Positions 16,266 through 25,113 are shown, counted from the stretch's first letter. The stretch: DNA of 64,000 nt from Granulicella pectinivorans (GCF_900114625.1 NZ_FOZL01000001.1:1-64000); one strand, 5' to 3'. The notes: a model not told the origin generated them from the sequence alone. Program-made: numbers and translations.

Positions 16266-17175
16266 ACGGCAGGAAAAAGCGTCCCGTTGCAACGGGAATG
16301 GTGCGTCCACCGACGAACACTTTTGTGACGGCTCCGTTGAGAAGTGTTGCGCGGGTGTGAATTTCACTGGGCCGTAACATCTCGATTCCCTGTTCCAAAA
16401 GGGTTAGCTCGCCGGAGGGGGCGGCACCGTGTTGGACGAGGAAGGCGATGGTGCAGCCGGATGCGGAACCGGTGGCGGGGTCTTCTCCGTTGTAGAACTG
16501 CATGCGGGCGTGCCATTGGGCTCGACTTCCCTGCTCGGTGCGGGTGATGCAGTGGAAGAATTTGGCGTCGGAGGCGTCGAGGTAGGGCTGGGCCTTGCCC
16601 TGGGGGATCTTGAGGCGTCTTGCGACTTCGAGCGAGCGCAGGGGCACGATGCAGAAGGCCATGCCGGTGGAGACGGTTTGGATGGGCAGGGTGGGGTCGA
16701 GGTCGGCTGCGGTGAGGCCGATGGCTGCGGCGACGGCTGCGGGGTCGTGTACGGCACCGAAGGTAGGGTTGGGCTGGTGCATGGTGCCGAAGACGCCGGG
16801 GCGCGCCGGGTCGGAGGGATCGAAGCGGACGGGAACCTGGCCCACGCCGAGTTCGAGGGTGATGGTCTCGGCGTTGCGGAAGATGGGGTGGTGTTCGTGG
16901 ATCCAGCTTGCGGTGCCGAGGGTGGGGTGGCCGGCGAAGCGGAGCTCTTCCTCGGTGGTGAAGATGCGGACGCGGACGCCCTGGGCGCGCTCGGTGGCCT
17001 CGTCGCGAGGGAGGATGAAGGTGGTCTCGGAGAGGTTGGTTTCGCGGGCGAGCGCCTGCATTTCGGCGGTGGTGAGGCCGGTAGCATCGTGGAAGATGGC
17101 GAGCATGTTGCCTTCGAGGGGGCGCTCGGCGAAGACGTCGACCTGGGTGTAGTCGAGGGTGCGCGGGGTTGACAT
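16264..17175 (-). CDS. PhzF family isomerase/epimerase-like protein
   Basis: A 303-residue protein from the ATG at 17175, which has GGAG about 7 nt upstream; the frame stays open further but without family similarity. It shows the duplicated diaminopimelate-epimerase-like fold of PhzF: VDVFAERPLEGNMLAIF at the start, the catalytic Glu50 in NLSETTFI, RIFTTEEELRFAGHPTLG, and in the second half NGEDPATGSASG. PhzF relatives isomerise or act on small carboxylates; no phenazine genes are near, so the substrate is unknown. The stop overlaps the end of the long non-coding element. Confidence 0.92.
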   Translation of the reverse strand: MSTPRTLDYTQVDVFAERPLEGNMLAIFHDATGLTTAEMQALARETNLSETTFILPRDEATERAQGVRVRIFTTEEELRFAGHPTLGTASWIHEHHPIFRNAETITLELGVGQVPVRFDPSDPARPGVFGTMHQPNPTFGAVHDPAAVAAAIGLTAADLDPTLPIQTVSTGMAFCIVPLRSLEVARRLKIPQGKAQPYLDASDAKFFHCITRTEQGSRAQWHARMQFYNGEDPATGSASGCTIAFLVQHGAAPSGELTLLEQGIEMLRPSEIHTRATLLNGAVTKVFVGGRTIPVATGRFFLP

Positions 17176-17285
17176 GGGGAATCTCCGGGTCGTACAGTTT
17201 GAGGAACCGCAAGTGGGCACAACAGCCCCACGGCTAGCATAGCTGGCTGCGGTACAAAATTTTATGACGATGTCCATGACCAACT

Positions 17286-17416
17286 CGAACTCCACACGCT
17301 GCTGTTGCCGCTGCTGTGAGTTCGGGCTGCGTGGATGAGTCGAAACTTCGAAGGAAGCAAGCTTCGAACAAGGCCTCTGAAACCCACCCGACGCGCATGA
17401 GCAGGGTGGGTTTTTT
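17286..17416 (+). ncRNA. candidate structured leader or small RNA before the peroxiredoxin
   Basis: Three hairpins follow one another: CGAACTC / GAGTTCG (17286-17292 and 17318-17324), TTCGAAG / CTTCGAA (17347-17353 and 17362-17368), and AAACCCACCC / GGGTGGGTTT (17380-17389 and 17404-17413). The last is followed by TTT, so it is a good intrinsic terminator. It ends 33 nt before the peroxiredoxin ATG and could be the end of a small RNA or an attenuator. No open frame lies between 17176 and 17380. Confidence 0.55.
17380..17416 (+). terminator. intrinsic terminator upstream of peroxiredoxin
   Basis: A 10-bp perfect stem AAACCCACCC / GGGTGGGTTT with a 14-nt loop, continuing into a T run. No protein gene on the + strand ends upstream, so its partner transcript is either a small RNA or the peroxiredoxin leader itself. 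Confidence 0.75.
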
Positions 17417-17449
17417 ACGTAGTTCATCTCACACGAGGAATGGAAACTT

Positions 17450-18106
17450 ATGTCGCTCCGGATCAATGACACGGCTCCGAATTTTACGGCGGAGACCACG
17501 CAGGGCACGATCGATTTTCACGAGTTTGTAGGCGATAGCTACGTGGTGCTGTTCTCGCACCCGAAGGACTTTACGCCGGTCTGCACGACGGAGCTGGGCG
17601 CAGTGGCGACGCTCGAAGAGCAGTTTGCAAAGCGCGGCGTGAAGGTAATCGGCCTTTCGGTGGACAAGGTAAGCGACCATGGCAAGTGGGCTGAGGACAT
17701 CAAGGACGTGAGCGGCGCGACGGTGAGCTTTCCGATCATCGGCGACTACGACCTGAAGGTGGCGAAGCTGTACGACATGCTGCCGGGCGATGAGGGAGAT
17801 AGCTGCGAGGGACGCACGCCGGCGAACAACGCTCCGGTGCGCACGGTGTTTGTGGTTGGACCCGACAAAAAGATCAAGCTGACGCTGGCGTATCCGATGA
17901 CGACGGGACGCAACTTCGACGAGATTCTGCGCGTGCTGGATTCGATTCAGTTGACGGCAAAGCACAAGGTGGCGACGCCGGCGAACTGGAAGCAGGGCGA
18001 AGACGTGATCATCACGGGCGCCGTCTCGAACGAAGAGGCGGACAAGATCTTCCCGGGATACAAGACGGTAAAGCCGTATCTGCGCACGACGGAACAGCCG
18101 AAGTAA
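17450..18106 (+). CDS. 1-Cys peroxiredoxin (Prx6 type)
   Basis: A 218-residue thiol peroxidase. The peroxidatic Cys45 lies in HPKDFTPVCTTE, the Prx6 signature, and the C-terminal dimerisation arm ends in FPGYKTVKPYLR, as in Prx6 proteins of about 210-220 residues. It should reduce hydrogen and alkyl peroxides in the cytoplasm. A GAGGAA ribosome binding site precedes the ATG. The upstream terminator-bearing leader suggests transcript-level control. A tRNA-Cys gene follows after a strong hairpin. Confidence 0.94.
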   Translation: MSLRINDTAPNFTAETTQGTIDFHEFVGDSYVVLFSHPKDFTPVCTTELGAVATLEEQFAKRGVKVIGLSVDKVSDHGKWAEDIKDVSGATVSFPIIGDYDLKVAKLYDMLPGDEGDSCEGRTPANNAPVRTVFVVGPDKKIKLTLAYPMTTGRNFDEILRVLDSIQLTAKHKVATPANWKQGEDVIITGAVSNEEADKIFPGYKTVKPYLRTTEQPK

Positions 18107-18124
18107 GTACAATGATTTAACGCA

Positions 18125-18149
18125 CCGTCGCGCAAGCTATGCGCGACGG
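18125..18149 (+). other. stable hairpin between peroxiredoxin and tRNA-Cys
   Basis: CCGTCGCGC / GCGCGACGG, a 9-bp perfect stem with a 7-nt loop and no T run. It lies 5 nt before the tRNA 5' end. It may mark an RNA-processing or 3'-protecting structure if the tRNA is co-transcribed with the peroxiredoxin. Confidence 0.6.
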
Positions 18150-18154
18150 CATGA

Positions 18155-18230
18155 GCACCGATGGCGAAGTGGCTAACGCGCTGGTCTGCAAAACCAGTAT
18201 TCATGGGTTCAAATCCCATTCGGTGCTCCA
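18155..18230 (+). tRNA. tRNA-Cys (GCA), CCA encoded
   Basis: The cloverleaf can be drawn by eye. The acceptor stem is GCACCGA / TCGGTGC, U8 follows, the D stem is GCG/CGC, and the anticodon arm is CTGGT-CTGCAAA-ACCAG with anticodon GCA. The T arm is ATGGG-TTCAAAT-CCCAT, then discriminator U73, which is the expected base for tRNA-Cys, followed by an encoded CCA. A terminator-like hairpin follows at 18250. Confidence 0.95.
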
Positions 18231-18249
18231 TCATTTCATGCAGTTGAAG

Positions 18250-18273
18250 GCCGCCCGGATGAGGGCGGCTTTT
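18250..18273 (+). terminator. intrinsic terminator after tRNA-Cys
   Basis: GCCGCCC / GGGCGGC with a 6-nt loop and a following TTTT, starting 20 nt after the tRNA. It would end a peroxiredoxin-tRNA transcript. Confidence 0.8.
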
Positions 18274-18333
18274 CTGCTGTAGGGGCACATGCAGGGACCA
18301 GGACTCTTCGGCACCGACGTTGCCTGTCGTTGT

Positions 18334-19923
18334 ATGGTGGAGAGGTTCTTTCCCCGGAGCTGGCCAGCGTTGCCGAGTACACGCCGTATCTTTCTGGAAC
18401 AAGCCGCGTCCATGGCGATTGCGCAAGCGATGCCTGGGATGAAGAGGCTGCAGGCACCGCAGAGCGCGCTCACTCCGCTGCGGACGCTGGCGCTTGCTCC
18501 GTTTGTGGATGCACTGCCTCTGCCAGAGATCGTGCGGAACACGGGGCTACCAGTGACGCTGACCATGCGGGAGATTCGCGCCAAGGTGCATCGCGATGTG
18601 CCGGCTACGCGGATGTGGAGCTACGGGCCTGCGGCGATGGCTCCGCTGGTGGAGACGCGGGCGCGGCAGCCGCTGACGATCCGGTGGGTGAACAACCTGC
18701 CTGCGAAGCACTTTCTGCCGATCGATTATTCGTTGCATGGATCGGGGCACGATGTTCCGGAGGTGCGGGCGGCGGTACATCTGCATGGGGCGAAGACGGC
18801 CTCGAAGGACGATGGATATCCGGAGGACTGGTTTGTGCCCGGTCAGTCGCGGACGTGCCACTATCCGATGGATCAGGAGGCGACCGCGCTGTGGTTTCAC
18901 GACCATGCGATGGGGATCAACCGGCTGAATACGTATGCGGGACTGTTTGGGATGCTCCTGGTGCGGGACGAGGTGGAAGACGCCCTGCAACTTCCGAGTG
19001 GAGCATATGAGGTTCCGCTGATCCTTTACGACAGGGACTTTTTAGCCGATGGCGAGCTGCTCTATGACGTCTCGGGCGACCCGGCGAAGCCATGGATTCC
19101 GGAGTTTTCGGCGGATGGGATCCTGGTGAATGGCAAGATTCGCCCTTATCTGGAGGTCGAACCGCGGATATACCGGTTCCGCGTGGTGAATGTGGCGAAC
19201 AGCCGCTTCTTTCAGCTTTCGTTGTCGGATGGCCAGGCATTTTGGCAGATAGGGTGCGATCAGGGGCTGCTGGCTGCGCCGGTGGCACAACATAGCGTTG
19301 TGCTTGGCTGCGCGGAGAGGGCGGACCTGCTTGTGGACTTCAGCGGTCTTGCTGGGAAGACGACGCATCTGCGGACGGGGGCGTTCGATATCGTGCAGTT
19401 TCGCGTGAAGGGGCAGGCGGCGGTCGCGCATAAACCGGTGCCCAGGGTGCTGCGGAGCATTGCGCGGACTCCCGAATCGGAGGCGGTGACGACGCGCACG
19501 ATTACGCTGCACGACTACAAGGACGATGTGGACCGCTCCATGGTGATGCTGCTGAATCGCAAACACTGGCATGAGCCGACGACGGAGTTTCCGAAGCTGC
19601 ATACGGCGGAGATCTGGGAGTTCGTGAACCTTACGGACGATACGCATCCGATGCATCTGCACCTGGTGCGCTTCCAGATACTCGACCGGAGGCCGTTCGA
19701 TACGACCGCGTACCTGATGGAGAAGACGCTCCGTTTTACGGGGCAGGCGGAGGCTCCGGCGGCCCATGAGATGGGCTGGAAGGATGTGGTGCAGTGCCCG
19801 CCGGGGCTGGTGACGCGGATCATCGTGCGGTTTGAGGGGTATGCGGGGAGGTATCTGTACCACTGCCACATTCTGGAGCACGAGGCGAACGACATGATGC
19901 GTCCGTTTGAGGTGGTCGTTTAG
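18334..19923 (+). CDS. multicopper oxidase (CotA/laccase-like), Tat-exported
   Basis: About 529 residues from the ATG at 18334; the frame is open from 18289 and the start is not decided by a ribosome binding site. STRRIFLEQ with Arg17-Arg18 is a twin-arginine motif ahead of a short hydrophobic stretch, so export is likely by Tat. All four copper-ligand clusters are visible: VHLHG, WFHDHAMG, HPMHLHLVRF and YHCHILEHEANDMM, whose final Met suggests a Met axial ligand at the T1 site. It should oxidise phenolics, bilirubin-like tetrapyrroles or metals with O2 in the periplasm. It stands alone. Confidence 0.92.
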   Translation: MVERFFPRSWPALPSTRRIFLEQAASMAIAQAMPGMKRLQAPQSALTPLRTLALAPFVDALPLPEIVRNTGLPVTLTMREIRAKVHRDVPATRMWSYGPAAMAPLVETRARQPLTIRWVNNLPAKHFLPIDYSLHGSGHDVPEVRAAVHLHGAKTASKDDGYPEDWFVPGQSRTCHYPMDQEATALWFHDHAMGINRLNTYAGLFGMLLVRDEVEDALQLPSGAYEVPLILYDRDFLADGELLYDVSGDPAKPWIPEFSADGILVNGKIRPYLEVEPRIYRFRVVNVANSRFFQLSLSDGQAFWQIGCDQGLLAAPVAQHSVVLGCAERADLLVDFSGLAGKTTHLRTGAFDIVQFRVKGQAAVAHKPVPRVLRSIARTPESEAVTTRTITLHDYKDDVDRSMVMLLNRKHWHEPTTEFPKLHTAEIWEFVNLTDDTHPMHLHLVRFQILDRRPFDTTAYLMEKTLRFTGQAEAPAAHEMGWKDVVQCPPGLVTRIIVRFEGYAGRYLYHCHILEHEANDMMRPFEVVV

Positions 19924-20004
19924 CGGAACTTTCGACAGGATGCTTACGTTCCTTGGTAGAGCGGAGTCCGATCCGCATCAGGATTTCATCGTGAGGCTGT
20001 TCCG

Positions 20005-22428
20005 ATGTCGAGTCTTCTCCGGAATCTCCGCTACAGTGTGCGCATGCTTTGGAAGAGCCCCGGGTTAACGTTGACGGTGCTGCTGACCCTCGCGCTTGGG
20101 ATTGGCGCGAATACGGCGATCTTTACCGTGGACTACGCTACGCTGCTGGCACCGATGCCGTATCCGCAGCCGGAGCAGTTGGTGGTGGTCTGGTCGAAGA
20201 TCAAGACGTACCATAACGGGATTTCGGCCGGCGACTATACGGACTGGAAGAACCAGGCGCACTCGTTCTCGACGCTGAGCGCTTTTACAGGCGCATCGTT
20301 CAATATTGCGAGCAAGGAAGAACCAGAGAATATCGATGGGCGCGAGGTGACCGTCGGCTACTACAACATGATGGGACGGCCGTTCTTCCTGGGGCGTGAC
20401 TTTCTGCCGGAGGAGGGGGTGGCGGGCAAGGACCATGTCGTCATCCTGACGCATAAGCTGTGGGCACACCTTGGGGGCGACAGCAAGATTCTCGGCACCG
20501 CGATGCGTTTGAATGGCGAGCCCTATACCGTCGTGGGCGTGCTGCCACCGGGGCTGGACGATCGCTCTGACGAGCAGCTTGCCGTGCCGCTGGTCTTCAA
20601 GCCGGAACAACTGAACCATGACTTTCACTGGTTGCTGTCGATCGGGCGGTTGAAACCCGGCGTGACCATCCAGCAGGCGCAGGCGGACATGGATGCGGTG
20701 ACGGCGAATATCGCCAAGGCGTATCCGAAGAGCAACCAGGGGTGGGGCTCGTTTGTAGAACCGTTGAAGAATGACTTTCTGCCGAGCGAGCGGAAACAGA
20801 CACTATGGCTTCTGCTGGGAGCGGTGGCGTTCATTCTGCTGATTGCGTGCGTGAATGTAGCGAACCTGCTGCTGGCGCGAGGCATGGCGCGCCAGAAGGA
20901 ACTCGCGGTCCGCTCCGCGCTGGGTGCGAGCCGGCGCACGATCTTTGTGCAGTTGCTGACGGAGTCGCTTCTGCTGGCGCTTACGGGAGGCCTGCTTGGC
21001 GTGGGTGCCGGATACGCGATGCTGCGTGCGCTGATCGCGATTATGCCGAAGGGCACGCTGCCTTCGGAGGCAGATCTGCAACTGAACCTGCCGATTCTTG
21101 GCTTCACGCTGGTTGCCACGACGCTGGCCGGGGTTCTCTTCGGTTCAGCGCCTGCGTGGTACGCGTCGCGGATCGACCCGGGTGAGGCATTGAAAGAAGG
21201 CGGCCGGACGGGAACGGCCGCGGGGCGCCATCGGTTGCGGCAGTCGCTGGTGGTGGGCGAGTTCGCGCTGGCACTGGCGCTGCTCTCCGGCGCAGGGCTG
21301 GCGATTCATTCGTTCCTGAACCTGTTGAAGGTCGACCTGGGGATGAATACGGACCATGTGCTGACGTTCTTTCTGAATGTTCCGGACTCGCGGCCCAAAG
21401 ACCCCGAAAAGATCACCGCGTACTACCACCAGATGCTGGCCTCGATCGATTCCGTGCCAGGGGTGACGGCGACCGCGGCGTCGACTGGGCTTCCGCTGTA
21501 CGGGGCGGGTTTCGGGATGCCCTTCACGATCGTGGGAAAGCCTGCCTTCAACGATCCCTCGCTACGTCCCAATACGGAATACGGCATGGTGACACCTGGA
21601 TTCTTCAAGACGTTCGGCGTGAAGATCACTTCGGGGCGCGCGATCAGCGATCAGGACACGACTAACTCGGTTAAGGTCGCGGTGGTCAATGAAGACTTTG
21701 TGAAGAAGTATCTGAAGGACGCCGATCCGCTGCAGACGAGGATCTCCGTGGAGGAACTGATTCCCGGCGTGACGAAGCTGGGCCCGCCGCAGGAGTGGCA
21801 GATTGTTGGGGTGTACCACACTGTTAAGGCGCGCGACAGCAAGGACGGTCGGCCCGAGATGCGGATTCCCTTCTTTCAGATTCCATGGCCGGGTGCGGGT
21901 ATCGGCGTGCGGACGGCGGGTGATCCTGCGGCGATGGTGAAGTCCATCGCGGCCGCCGTGCATCGCGTGGATCCTGAAGTTGCCGTCGCCTTTCCACGGA
22001 CCATGGACGAGATCCACGACAATGTTCTGTCGAATGATCGTTTCACGCTGACGTTGTTTGTCTGTTTCGCGGTGGTGGCGCTGCTGCTGGCGGCTCTGGG
22101 CGTGTACGGCGTGATGTCGTTCTCGGTGGCGCAGAGGAAGCATGAGATTGCACTGCGCATGGCACTGGGTTCACGGCGCAGCGGTGTCGTTGCGCTGATC
22201 GTGCGCGAGGGGCTGACGCTGGCCGGCATTGGACTCGGGCTTGGCCTGGTGGGAGCTTACTTTGTGGGGCGCAGCATGCAGACCACGCTGTATGGCGTGG
22301 GCAAGCTGGACCTCTCCGTGTTTGCTTCGGTGGCAGCGCTGCTGCTGACGTCGGCGGTGATCGCGTGTGTGGTGCCAGCGCGGAGGGCGGCTTCGGTGCA
22401 GCCGATGCAGGCGCTACGGTCGGAGTAG
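20005..22428 (+). CDS. MacB/FtsX-type permease, acidobacterial duplicated orphan permease (ADOP) family
   Basis: An 807-residue permease. The N terminus MSSLLRNLRYSVRMLWKSPG followed by a TM (residues 21-40, TLALGIGANTAIF) is the standard ADOP/MacB opening. Two FtsX modules follow, each with an extracytoplasmic domain and then three TM segments; the first ends near residue 400 and the second near 800, with VQPMQALRSE closing. No ATPase gene is adjacent, as expected for this orphan family. By homology it belongs to the mechanotransmission-type ABC permeases, but substrate and partner are unknown. GAGG lies about 8 nt before the ATG. Confidence 0.93.
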   Translation: MSSLLRNLRYSVRMLWKSPGLTLTVLLTLALGIGANTAIFTVDYATLLAPMPYPQPEQLVVVWSKIKTYHNGISAGDYTDWKNQAHSFSTLSAFTGASFNIASKEEPENIDGREVTVGYYNMMGRPFFLGRDFLPEEGVAGKDHVVILTHKLWAHLGGDSKILGTAMRLNGEPYTVVGVLPPGLDDRSDEQLAVPLVFKPEQLNHDFHWLLSIGRLKPGVTIQQAQADMDAVTANIAKAYPKSNQGWGSFVEPLKNDFLPSERKQTLWLLLGAVAFILLIACVNVANLLLARGMARQKELAVRSALGASRRTIFVQLLTESLLLALTGGLLGVGAGYAMLRALIAIMPKGTLPSEADLQLNLPILGFTLVATTLAGVLFGSAPAWYASRIDPGEALKEGGRTGTAAGRHRLRQSLVVGEFALALALLSGAGLAIHSFLNLLKVDLGMNTDHVLTFFLNVPDSRPKDPEKITAYYHQMLASIDSVPGVTATAASTGLPLYGAGFGMPFTIVGKPAFNDPSLRPNTEYGMVTPGFFKTFGVKITSGRAISDQDTTNSVKVAVVNEDFVKKYLKDADPLQTRISVEELIPGVTKLGPPQEWQIVGVYHTVKARDSKDGRPEMRIPFFQIPWPGAGIGVRTAGDPAAMVKSIAAAVHRVDPEVAVAFPRTMDEIHDNVLSNDRFTLTLFVCFAVVALLLAALGVYGVMSFSVAQRKHEIALRMALGSRRSGVVALIVREGLTLAGIGLGLGLVGAYFVGRSMQTTLYGVGKLDLSVFASVAALLLTSAVIACVVPARRAASVQPMQALRSE

Positions 22429-22473
22429 GTAGCCGCACTTCAAGCAGAGAGACTGCGGGGCTGCGCCTTGCTT

Positions 22474-23106
22474 TTAGAGCGGGAGGGACTGCTTGGCGAT
22501 CCGCACGATGCGTTGCAGTTCGGCCGGAGTAGACCCGTTGGCGGCCTGGACGCCTATGCCGGTGAGGATGGTGGAGATGTACCGGGCGAAATCCGCTGGG
22601 GCGAGGTGGGCGGGGAGGTCGCCTTCGTCGTGGGCGCGTTGGAAGCGCTCTGCGAGGAGGGATTCGCCCTGGCGGCGGAGGTCGATCATGGCCTGCTTCA
22701 TCTCCGCGGCTTCAGTGCCGGTGGCTAACGCGCCCTGGACCGAAAGACAGCCACGGGGGTTGGCAGAGTCGGAGAGCAGGTCCATGGAGCCTTCGAGCAG
22801 GGCGTCGATGACCTCGCGGGCAGTTGGCTTCGCCAGGGCTTTGGGGATATAGGACATCGGGCCTTCGAAGTAGAGAGCGAGGGCGCGGCGGAAGAGGGAT
22901 TGCTTGTCGCCGAAGGTGGCGTACATGCTGGAACGATTGATGCCCATGGCCGTGGTGAGGTCGGCGAGCGTGGCACCTTCGTACCCCTTCTCCCAGAAGA
23001 CGCGCATGGCTTTTTCCAGCGCGGCGTCCTCGCAGAAGCATCGGGGACGGCCCATCTTTATTTCGACGGCGGTCTCAGCAGCAGATTGTGGGGTCTCGTG
23101 CGGCAT
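22474..23106 (-). CDS. TetR/AcrR family transcriptional regulator
   Basis: A 210-residue one-component regulator. The HTH region ATLADLTTAMGINRSSMYATFGDKQSLFRRAL, key part GINRSSMYATFGDK, lies near residues 45-75 after GRPRCFCEDAALEKAMRVFW. A TetR_C-like ligand domain follows. A ribosome binding site AAGGAAG precedes the ATG. It is divergent from an SDR oxidoreductase with 132 nt between, which holds the inverted repeat GAAC-N5-GTTC. It probably represses the SDR and itself. Confidence 0.93.
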   Translation of the reverse strand: MPHETPQSAAETAVEIKMGRPRCFCEDAALEKAMRVFWEKGYEGATLADLTTAMGINRSSMYATFGDKQSLFRRALALYFEGPMSYIPKALAKPTAREVIDALLEGSMDLLSDSANPRGCLSVQGALATGTEAAEMKQAMIDLRRQGESLLAERFQRAHDEGDLPAHLAPADFARYISTILTGIGVQAANGSTPAELQRIVRIAKQSLPL

Positions 23107-23148
23107 CTCGCTTCCTTGTTGTTTTCCACTAGATTAGATGAATTTCTG

Positions 23149-23161
23149 GAACGATCTGTTC
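23149..23161. promoter_or_regulatory. candidate TetR operator GAAC-N5-GTTC
   Basis: An inverted repeat GAACgatctGTTC in the 132-nt space between the divergent TetR and SDR genes. Arms are only 4 bp, so it is a suggestion rather than a firm site. Confidence 0.35.
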
Positions 23162-23238
23162 AAAGATGTTGCATCCTGTCCGTGGTGGATACATCTGAAA
23201 CGTGCGGTACAAAATAAGGATCACCAGGGAGATTCGAT

Positions 23239-23991
23239 ATGGCAGGCAAACTGGAAGGCAAGATCGCGCTGGTTACGGGCGGCAACTCGGGCATTGGGCT
23301 GGCTACGGCGAAGCGTTTCGTCGATGAGGGGGCGTTCGTTTACATTACGGGGCGGCGTCAGCCGGAGCTGGATGCGGCGGTCGCGGCGATTGGACGCCAG
23401 GTGAAGGCGGTTCGGGCCGATGCTTCCAAGCTCGCGGATCTGGACGCGCTGTTTGCGCAAATCAAGCAGGAGAAGGGGCGGCTGGACGTGGTGTTCGTGA
23501 ATGCCGGCGGCGGGACGTTCGCTCCGTTGGGCTCGATTACGGAGGAGCACTTCGACCAGATCTTCAATACGAATGTGAAGGGTCTATTGTTTACGGTGCA
23601 GGGCGCGCTGCCGCTGATTCCGGAGGGCGGATCGATCATTTTGAATGCTTCGATCGTGTCGATCAAGGGTATGCCGGCGTTCAGCGTGTACTCGGCGTCG
23701 AAGGCGGCGGTGCGGTCGTTTGCACGGACCTGGACGCAGGATCTGAAAGACAAGAAGATCCGCGTGAACGTGGTGAGCCCAGGACCGATTGCGACGCCGG
23801 GGGTGGATGGGCTGGCGCAGACGGAGGAGGAGCGTCAGGCGTTTTATGCGCAGATGGCTTCAATGGTGCCGATGGGTAGGGTGGGCGAGGCGGACGAGAT
23901 CGCAAAGGCCGCGGTGTTCCTGGCTTGTGAGGACTCGAGCTTTGTGGCTGGGATCGAGTTGTTTGTGGATGGCGGCGCGGCGCAGGTTTAA
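23239..23991 (+). CDS. short-chain dehydrogenase/reductase
   Basis: A 250-residue classical SDR: TGGNSGIG cofactor loop at 14-21, NAG in VFVNAGGG, catalytic Ser in ASIVS, YSASK, and the late PGPIATPG. The C-terminal GIELFVDGG is typical of 3-oxoacyl-ACP-reductase-like SDRs. TGRR after beta-2 suggests NADPH preference. A GGGAG ribosome binding site precedes the ATG. It is divergent from a TetR regulator that likely controls it, a common arrangement for quinone or aldehyde response genes. It converges on the GT2 gene through a strong bidirectional terminator. Confidence 0.94.
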   Translation: MAGKLEGKIALVTGGNSGIGLATAKRFVDEGAFVYITGRRQPELDAAVAAIGRQVKAVRADASKLADLDALFAQIKQEKGRLDVVFVNAGGGTFAPLGSITEEHFDQIFNTNVKGLLFTVQGALPLIPEGGSIILNASIVSIKGMPAFSVYSASKAAVRSFARTWTQDLKDKKIRVNVVSPGPIATPGVDGLAQTEEERQAFYAQMASMVPMGRVGEADEIAKAAVFLACEDSSFVAGIELFVDGGAAQV

Positions 23992-24009
23992 ACGGAGGTA
24001 CAACTCAAC

Positions 24010-24066
24010 ACAACGAAGAGCGGAATACGTGCAGGTAAAAACCTGAACTATCCCACTCTTCGTTGT
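24010..24066. terminator. bidirectional terminator between SDR and GT2
   Basis: An 11-bp perfect stem ACAACGAAGAG / CTCTTCGTTGT encloses a second small hairpin CAGGT-AAAA-ACCTG. T-rich sequence follows on the + side (TTCTT). It lies between convergent genes. Confidence 0.75.
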
Positions 24067-24081
24067 TCTTGCTTCGACTGT

Positions 24082-25062
24082 TTACATCGTTCTGCGTGGG
24101 GGCTGAATCGAGAGGTAAGCGAGGCGCTTGATCTCCTTGCGCGCGCGGGAGAGAGTGTCCATGACCAACCCGCACACGAAGCTGAGGAACGAGATCATCA
24201 CCATCGCAGCGCTCAGGATTGCGGTCGGAAGACGGGGTACGAGATGGGTCCTGTGGAACTCCAGGACCAACGGGAAGCCGAGAACCATCGCAGTGACGAA
24301 GACCACCAACGAGATGACGGTAAAGAACTGAAGCGGGCGCTCTTCCTTGATGAGGGTGACGATGGTGAGCAGGATACGCGCACCGTCTTTGTAGGTGCTC
24401 AACTTCGAGGAACTCCCTTCGGCGCGGTCGCGATACTGAGTCTCCATCTCGGCGAGAGGCATACGCAGTTCGAGTGCGTGGATGGTGAGTTCGGTCTCGG
24501 TCTCAAAGCCTGAGCTCAACGCAGGGAAGGTCTTGACGAAGCGCCGGCTGAAGACGCGGTAGCCGGAGAGCATATCGGTGATCCGGCTGCCGAAGACGAA
24601 ACGTACGATGCCCGTGAGAGCCACGTTACCGAAGCGGTGTCCACGGCGATACGCCGCGACAATTTCTGTGACGCGGGTGCCGGTGACCATGTCGACGCAC
24701 TCGCTATAGAGGAGATCAATCATGGCCTGAGCGCTGGCGGCATCGTAGGTGTCATCGCCATCGACGAGCACGTAGACGTCGGCATCGATATCGGAGAACA
24801 TCCGGCGTACGACGTTGCCTTTACCCTGCAGGGTCTCCTGCGCGACGATGGCGCCGGCTGCCCTTGCCTTGGCCATGGTCTTGTCGGTGGAGTTGTTGTC
24901 GTACACGTAGATGGAGGCCGTGGGCAGAGCGATGGCGAAGCCGGATACGACGTTTCCAATCGCGACTTCCTCATTGTGGCAAGGGATCAAAACGGCGATC
25001 CGAGGCGAGTGATCGGCCACGCGAGTAACGGCGGGAGTGAGGTTTGCGTTTGTCTCCGGCAT
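24082..25062 (-). CDS. GT2 polyprenyl-phosphate glycosyltransferase-like (GtrB/DPM1 type)
   Basis: A 326-residue GT-A enzyme: AVLIPCHNEE near residue 23, YDNNSTD at 54-60, the metal-binding DGDD at 101-104, ITDMLSGYRVFSRRF and a YRDRAEGSSSK motif. Two C-terminal TM helices (about 245-265 and 280-305) give the membrane-anchored GtrB layout. Such enzymes move a sugar from a nucleotide sugar to undecaprenyl phosphate on the inner face of the membrane. It diverges from a GMC oxidoreductase with 51 nt between; the GMC, SDR and GT87 genes downstream form a likely functional unit with it. Confidence 0.92.
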   Translation of the reverse strand: MPETNANLTPAVTRVADHSPRIAVLIPCHNEEVAIGNVVSGFAIALPTASIYVYDNNSTDKTMAKARAAGAIVAQETLQGKGNVVRRMFSDIDADVYVLVDGDDTYDAASAQAMIDLLYSECVDMVTGTRVTEIVAAYRRGHRFGNVALTGIVRFVFGSRITDMLSGYRVFSRRFVKTFPALSSGFETETELTIHALELRMPLAEMETQYRDRAEGSSSKLSTYKDGARILLTIVTLIKEERPLQFFTVISLVVFVTAMVLGFPLVLEFHRTHLVPRLPTAILSAAMVMISFLSFVCGLVMDTLSRARKEIKRLAYLSIQPPRRTM

Positions 25063-25100
25063 TTGAGACTAGGTTACACCGGCTTTGTCAAATCGCTGTG

Positions 25101-25106
25101 TAATAT
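25101..25106 (+). promoter_or_regulatory. -10-like hexamer before the GMC gene
   Basis: TAATAT lies 7 nt before the ATG at 25114 and no Shine-Dalgarno sequence is present, so the GMC mRNA may be leaderless. Confidence 0.45.
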
Positions 25107-25113
25107 TGACGAT

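Noticed and set aside
15841..16377. Possible 178-residue gene in copy 1 of the long element
   Set aside because: The corresponding frame in copy 2 is shifted by single-base indels, so the reading frame is not conserved.
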